The position numbers and the translations under genes are program-made. Positions 63,601 to 64,000 of a stretch of DNA of 64,000 nucleotides are shown one piece after another. The stretch is from Opisthorchis felineus (lineage: Eukaryota > Platyhelminthes > Trematoda > Opisthorchiida > Opisthorchiidae): the NCBI GenBank assembly GCA_004794785.1, contig SJOL01008995.1, forward strand, positions 67,989-131,988. Direction: 5' to 3'. The notes beneath the pieces were generated by a model. That model had not been told where the DNA came from and ran no database searches. It saw only the letters and a program-made list of their open reading frames with translations. Each line of letters begins with the position of its first letter. Position 1 is the first letter of the stretch.

Positions 63601-63899
63601 CGGGAGTGAATCAGACAGAGGTGACAGAGTAAGCATCAAAGGGGGCCATATGTCTGGGGGCCCGAGGGTTGCAGAGGAACCAAAATCGTCACCAGCCTCG
63701 GGACGAGAATGTCTGGAAAACGATGTGCGTTTTCGAGTATTACCAGAATGGGAACGACGGCGGCGAGGGGAACCGGGCTGATCACCAGTAAGTGGGGCTA
63801 ACAACGATGGATTGTCAAGAGGGGATGAAATGATGGACTGCAGAGTATCTGAATCGATAGCTTCTCCGGTCAATATGCAGTACAACGTGGATGAGATGT
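39437..63899 (-). CDS. TRIP12: TRIP12-type HECT E3 ubiquitin ligase, 3' two thirds (multi-exon)
   Basis: A split gene is read right to left: 63899-63539, 62009-61721, a tentative exon near 61519, 60407-60349, 59856-59402, 59068-58738, 57212-56956, 56741-56309, 56208-55309, 54441-52999, 52021-51404, 48126-47929, 45948-45322, 45157-44711, 41369-40907, 39630-39437. Splice phases agree at every join except around the tentative exon. The order of conserved segments matches TRIP12 (Drosophila Ctrip, yeast Ufd4 group): armadillo-like helices, a middle helical region, then a C-terminal HECT domain with [28 protein letters not shown] and [18 protein letters not shown], where C is catalytic. Such enzymes pass ubiquitin from an E2 through this cysteine to nuclear substrates and extend ubiquitin-fusion signals. 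About 2,400 residues are encoded here, more than the matching human part, because Ser-rich linkers are expanded. The 5' exons lie beyond 64000. Confidence 0.93.
39631..40906 (-). other. TRIP12 intron (phase 1)
   Basis: A 1.28-kb intron with donor GAG|GTGAGT and acceptor TTACAG. I see only unique-looking sequence in it and no recognisable repeat. Confidence 0.8.
40907..41369 (-). CDS. TRIP12: TRIP12 exon: HECT C-lobe part
   Basis: The exon opens [20 protein letters not shown] and continues through the IRLV helix, [48 protein letters not shown]. These are the standard HECT motifs that lead into the catalytic segment. Compared with the vertebrate protein there is an extra hydrophilic stretch of roughly 20 residues (around [16 protein letters not shown]) between LFCG and the [15 protein letters not shown] segment. 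Acceptor AG is at 41370-41371; donor GTGAGT begins at 40906. Confidence 0.96.
41370..44710 (-). other. TRIP12 intron with SINE
   Basis: A 3.3-kb phase 0 intron with donor GAT|GTAAGT and acceptor atttatag. It contains a tRNA-headed SINE (42161-42350) in the same orientation as the gene. The 115-codon minus open frame at 44071-44418 has no HECT similarity and is intronic. Confidence 0.8.
42161..42350 (-). mobile_element. tRNA-headed SINE, copy 2
   Basis: This has the same head and body as the element at 22661-22852. Minus-strand reading gives a box A-like TGGTTGGAGCGTG and box B-like GGTTCGAACCC, then a body of about 110 bp. The tail is A/T-rich (tttttttattttt) rather than (ATT)n. It sits inside a TRIP12 intron. 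The 94-codon open frame over it is the translated SINE. Confidence 0.75.
44711..45157 (-). CDS. TRIP12: TRIP12 exon: middle of the HECT domain
   Basis: The exon begins [20 protein letters not shown], the N-lobe helix shared by HECT ligases, followed by [14 protein letters not shown]. It ends NFVLPGYD, which joins IELLKNG of the next exon. A Ser/Gly/His-rich loop of about 35 residues lies between RRQYLCRQL and [18 protein letters not shown]. Phase 0 on both sides; acceptor ctctttag, donor GAT|GTAAGT. Confidence 0.96.
45322..45948 (-). CDS. TRIP12: TRIP12 exon: start of the HECT domain
   Basis: After a variable Asn/Ser/Pro-rich segment of roughly 100 residues ([12 protein letters not shown] onwards), the HECT domain starts near [17 protein letters not shown]. 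It continues with [31 protein letters not shown] and NLWYG. The [12 protein letters not shown] motif is diagnostic. Acceptor acttacag at 45949, donor GAG|GTAAGA at 45321. The low-complexity N-terminal segment is longer than the vertebrate counterpart. Confidence 0.95.
45949..47928 (-). other. TRIP12 intron
   Basis: A 1.98-kb phase 0 intron with donor CAG|GTGAGC and acceptor acttacag. No repeat family recognised; plus-strand open frames inside have no conserved content. Confidence 0.75.
47929..48126 (-). CDS. TRIP12: TRIP12 exon: conserved segment ahead of the HECT domain
   Basis: A 66-codon exon with very high similarity to the family: [53 protein letters not shown]. This block precedes the HECT domain in TRIP12-group ligases. 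Acceptor ctcttttttag, AG at 48127-48128; donor CAG|GTGAGC. The longer plus-strand frame at 48028-48444 overlaps this exon antisense and is not coding. Confidence 0.97.
48585..48624. repeat. (TA)n microsatellite
   Basis: An uninterrupted alternating TA tract of about 40 bp followed by acgtatatatg. Located in a TRIP12 intron. Confidence 0.95.
50669..50795 (+). repeat. ctcataagg dispersed repeat fragment
   Basis: The head is cataaggttgctgaaaactt, followed by 'cgacagcccgtgaccggttccgccc', 'gggctcatgaggcaagc', then a jump to 'agtctcccgttaaaaccaag'. The middle is deleted. It is inserted in a TRIP12 intron, antisense to the gene. Confidence 0.65.
51404..52021 (-). CDS. TRIP12: TRIP12 exon: Ser-rich linker and pre-HECT helix
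   Basis: The exon starts [17 protein letters not shown], matching the vertebrate 'W-T-H-T-I-W-Y' segment. It then runs through about 130 residues of Ser/Thr/Pro-rich linker with a basic KRRR patch, and ends with the conserved [17 protein letters not shown]. 206 codons, phase 0 at both ends; acceptor cattttcag, donor CCA|GTAAGT. Confidence 0.94.
52022..52998 (-). other. TRIP12 intron
   Basis: A 977-bp phase 0 intron (donor CTG|GTATGT). No repeat recognised. A run of eight G residues occurs near 52477. Confidence 0.8.
52999..54441 (-). CDS. TRIP12: TRIP12 exon: giant Ser-rich insert
   Basis: 481 codons. The start [11 protein letters not shown] continues the conserved helix begun in the previous exon ([13 protein letters not shown]), matching the vertebrate 'DPLALVQAIERYLVVRGY' segment. 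An acidic run ([12 protein letters not shown]) follows as in relatives. Then come almost 300 residues of Ser/Asn/Thr-rich, Arg-dotted sequence that have no counterpart in the vertebrate protein. It ends with [20 protein letters not shown], which matches 'RLQFYIGEHLLPYN'. Acceptor tattctgtag, donor CTG|GTATGT. The conserved ends show the insert is in frame and coding. Confidence 0.95.
54442..55308 (-). other. TRIP12 intron
   Basis: An 867-bp phase 0 intron (donor CAA|GTATGT). It holds a short TA-rich tract at 54814-54834 and an acceptor-like site near 54911 that I could not turn into a phase-compatible exon. Confidence 0.7.
55309..56208 (-). CDS. TRIP12: TRIP12 exon: middle region
   Basis: 300 codons, starting [15 protein letters not shown] directly after the acceptor (cctcag). 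The helix [19 protein letters not shown] matches the vertebrate '[20 protein letters not shown]' segment. Then come Ser-rich linkers, a conserved-position [10 protein letters not shown] strand, Cys-containing and poly-Ser stretches, and [13 protein letters not shown] at the end. Phase 0 on both sides. The poly-Ser run is encoded by mixed TCN/AGY codons. Confidence 0.9.
56209..56308 (-). other. TRIP12 mini-intron
   Basis: A 100-bp phase 0 intron with donor AGA|GTAAGT and acceptor ttgcctcctcag. It is the shortest intron in the gene. Confidence 0.9.
56309..56741 (-). CDS. TRIP12: TRIP12 exon: helical middle region
   Basis: The exon opens with [22 protein letters not shown], corresponding to 'IKGWIKEQAHKFVERYF' of relatives. 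It continues with [40 protein letters not shown]. This is the mid-protein helical block that precedes the long linker. It enters in phase 2 (one base completes Ser) and leaves in phase 0. Acceptor ttttttcgcag. Confidence 0.92.
56956..57212 (-). CDS. TRIP12: TRIP12 exon: divergent linker
   Basis: Here sequence similarity is weak. The exon is supported by an excellent acceptor (cacccccaattacag), a donor AAGCAG|GTACGT, and exact phase agreement with both neighbours (0 in, 2 out). The 85 residues are hydrophilic ([30 protein letters not shown]). It corresponds by position to a charged linker in relatives, though the conserved 'KRGPRRPKY' motif of vertebrates is not seen. Confidence 0.75.
57213..58737 (-). 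other. TRIP12 intron
   Basis: A 1.5-kb phase 0 intron, donor ATG|GTTAGT. The minus frame at 57399-57680 has no conserved content. A small missed exon is possible, because relatives have more linker sequence at this point. Confidence 0.65.
58738..59068 (-). CDS. TRIP12: TRIP12 exon: armadillo-like helices
   Basis: Opens (R)[20 protein letters not shown], then [45 protein letters not shown]. This matches the conserved '[41 protein letters not shown]' block of TRIP12. The last third is a Ser/Thr/Asn-rich tail. Acceptor tcttgtcttcag, phase 2 in and phase 0 out. Confidence 0.95.
59069..59401 (-). other. TRIP12 intron with TA repeat and assembly gap
   Basis: A 333-bp phase 2 intron with donor AAAG|GTCAGT. 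A TA repeat flanks 73 unknown bases at 59207-59279. Exons on both sides are intact and in phase, so the gap does not touch coding sequence. Confidence 0.85.
59191..59294. repeat. (TA)n microsatellite interrupted by an N gap
   Basis: Alternating TA runs up to 59206 and resumes at 59280, with N at 59207-59279. The assembler evidently could not span the microsatellite, so its true length is unknown. Confidence 0.9.
59402..59856 (-). CDS. TRIP12: TRIP12 exon: Ser-rich linker then armadillo-like helix
   Basis: Starts [23 protein letters not shown] after acceptor caacggtag. About 100 low-complexity residues follow, then [20 protein letters not shown] and [12 protein letters not shown]. The latter matches the family segment 'KTLFGVLYEVYSSS...RHKCLRAILRI'. 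Phase 0 in, phase 2 out. The poly-Ser and Arg-rich insertion is absent from vertebrate proteins. Confidence 0.92.
59857..60348 (-). other. TRIP12 intron with tRNA-derived repeat
   Basis: A 492-bp phase 0 intron with a somewhat weak donor (CAG|GTGATA) and acceptor ttcaacggtag. A tRNA-derived SINE in plus orientation (about 60108-60300) fills much of it. Confidence 0.7.
60108..60300 (+). mobile_element. tRNA-derived SINE of a second family
   Basis: The plus strand carries a box A-like TGGTAGAACGCTCG (60127-60140) and box B-like GGAGTTCAAACCCC (60160-60173), 32 bp apart start to start. The head starts near 60108. The body (gcatgcactgctgacgagct onwards) differs from the SINE at 22661-22852. There is no intact cloverleaf or anticodon loop, so it is not called a tRNA gene. 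Antisense to TRIP12, inside an intron; the right boundary is a guess. Confidence 0.6.
60349..60407 (-). CDS. TRIP12: TRIP12 small exon
   Basis: 59 bases reading [19 protein letters not shown], resembling the family's 'DDARAQLMKEDPELAKSFI' just before the helix in the next exon. The acceptor is strong (tttctcctttcttcatatgtttag) and the donor is CAG|GTGATA. Entry phase is 1, exit phase 0. The frame stays open upstream to about 60545, so a longer exon using an acceptor at gctaactcag is an alternative; it would also enter in phase 1. Confidence 0.7.
60408..61720 (-). other. TRIP12 intronic interval, incompletely resolved
   Basis: Between two secure exons the phases (0 out, 1 in) do not match, so at least one exon lies in this 1.3-kb interval. 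The candidate at about 61388-61519 is given separately. The rest shows no conserved peptide. Confidence 0.55.
61388..61519 (-). CDS. TRIP12: Tentative TRIP12 exon, WWE domain C-terminal half-like
   Basis: After acceptor gacttttcag, a phase 0 frame reads [20 protein letters not shown], then [18 protein letters not shown]. This has the layout of the end of a WWE domain (hydrophobic-F-D/N-..-T/M-.Q....T...R-I), the domain expected here in TRIP12, which binds poly(ADP-ribose). The tryptophan-bearing first half is not found upstream, and no in-frame donor gives the phase 1 exit needed. The 3' boundary is approximate. It may be a partial domain, a mis-bounded exon or coincidence. Confidence 0.4.
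61721..62009 (-). CDS. TRIP12: TRIP12 exon: end of armadillo block, Ser-rich tail
   Basis: Begins [17 protein letters not shown], which completes the 'LIC-ELMPCLPKEGIFAV' segment of relatives across the splice (previous exon ends LI plus two bases of Cys). The remaining 70 residues are Ser/Thr/His/Arg-rich. Acceptor tcctcgttcag, donor TCG|GTAAGT, phase 2 in and 0 out. Confidence 0.88.
62010..63538 (-). other. TRIP12 intron
   Basis: A 1.53-kb phase 2 intron (donor TTG|GTATGT). It contains a trinucleotide-rich stretch at 63027-63070 (catcatcatcatcaacaaca-type) and no recognisable mobile element. Confidence 0.75.
63539..63899 (-). CDS. TRIP12: TRIP12 exon: armadillo block, first exon in the window
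   Basis: Opens [11 protein letters not shown] (family: 'NIAETLHFLLCG') and ends [13 protein letters not shown], completing Cys with the next exon (family: 'RSPQELYELTSLIC'). Between them lies a long basic Ser/Pro/Arg-rich insert ([20 protein letters not shown]), which may act in nuclear localisation. Acceptor tttttctcttccacag, AG at 63901-63900; the frame also remains open to 63994, so an upstream extension cannot be excluded. Earlier exons lie right of the window. Confidence 0.88.
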
Positions 63900-64000
63900 C
63901 TGTGGAAGAGAAAAATGAGTTAAGCCGTGAAAGCGCAAGCAGACAACCAGTCGGGTGGTTCGCTTGAATGAGGTTATGCATACCAACCAAACAAGTTCAT

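Overview
The window is eukaryotic. Coding sequence comes as short exons with GT-AG splice signals, separated by long, repeat-rich, AT-leaning introns and intergenic DNA. I see no operons, ribosome binding sites or CRISPR arrays. Two dispersed repeat types look to me like ones abundant in liver flukes of the family Opisthorchiidae (Clonorchis/Opisthorchis): a tRNA-headed SINE, and an approximately 300-bp element carrying the motif ctcataaggttgctgaaaa. The likely source is therefore a trematode genome. That placement rests on memory of the repeats plus gene structure, not on a search.

Layout. Positions 1-6114 have no recognised gene and hold old repeat copies plus a possible retroelement scrap. 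Positions 6115 to about 10894 (minus strand) hold two exons of an INSM/nerfin-type zinc-finger transcription factor. Its second finger is split exactly by a 3.76-kb intron. Positions 11045-39436 are about 28 kb without a recognisable gene, holding at least eight copies of the dispersed repeat and one SINE. Positions 39437-63899 (minus strand) hold the 3' two thirds of a TRIP12-type HECT E3 ubiquitin ligase. I place 15 exons with consistent splice phases and one tentative exon. The gene runs off the right edge, so its 5' end and most of the armadillo-like region lie outside the window. The HECT domain is complete, with the catalytic cysteine codon at 39539-39541.

The two genes share a strand but nothing suggests they work together: one is a neural/neuroendocrine-type transcription factor, the other a nuclear ubiquitin ligase.

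The points most worth following are the very large Ser-rich insertions in the TRIP12 protein and the apparent loss or degeneration of the N-terminal half of its WWE domain. Also notable are the block-structured inverted repeat family, with a perfect 40-bp palindrome around a single N, and a tRNA-derived SINE beside a small TRIP12 exon. I found nothing that amounts to a clearly new biological system.
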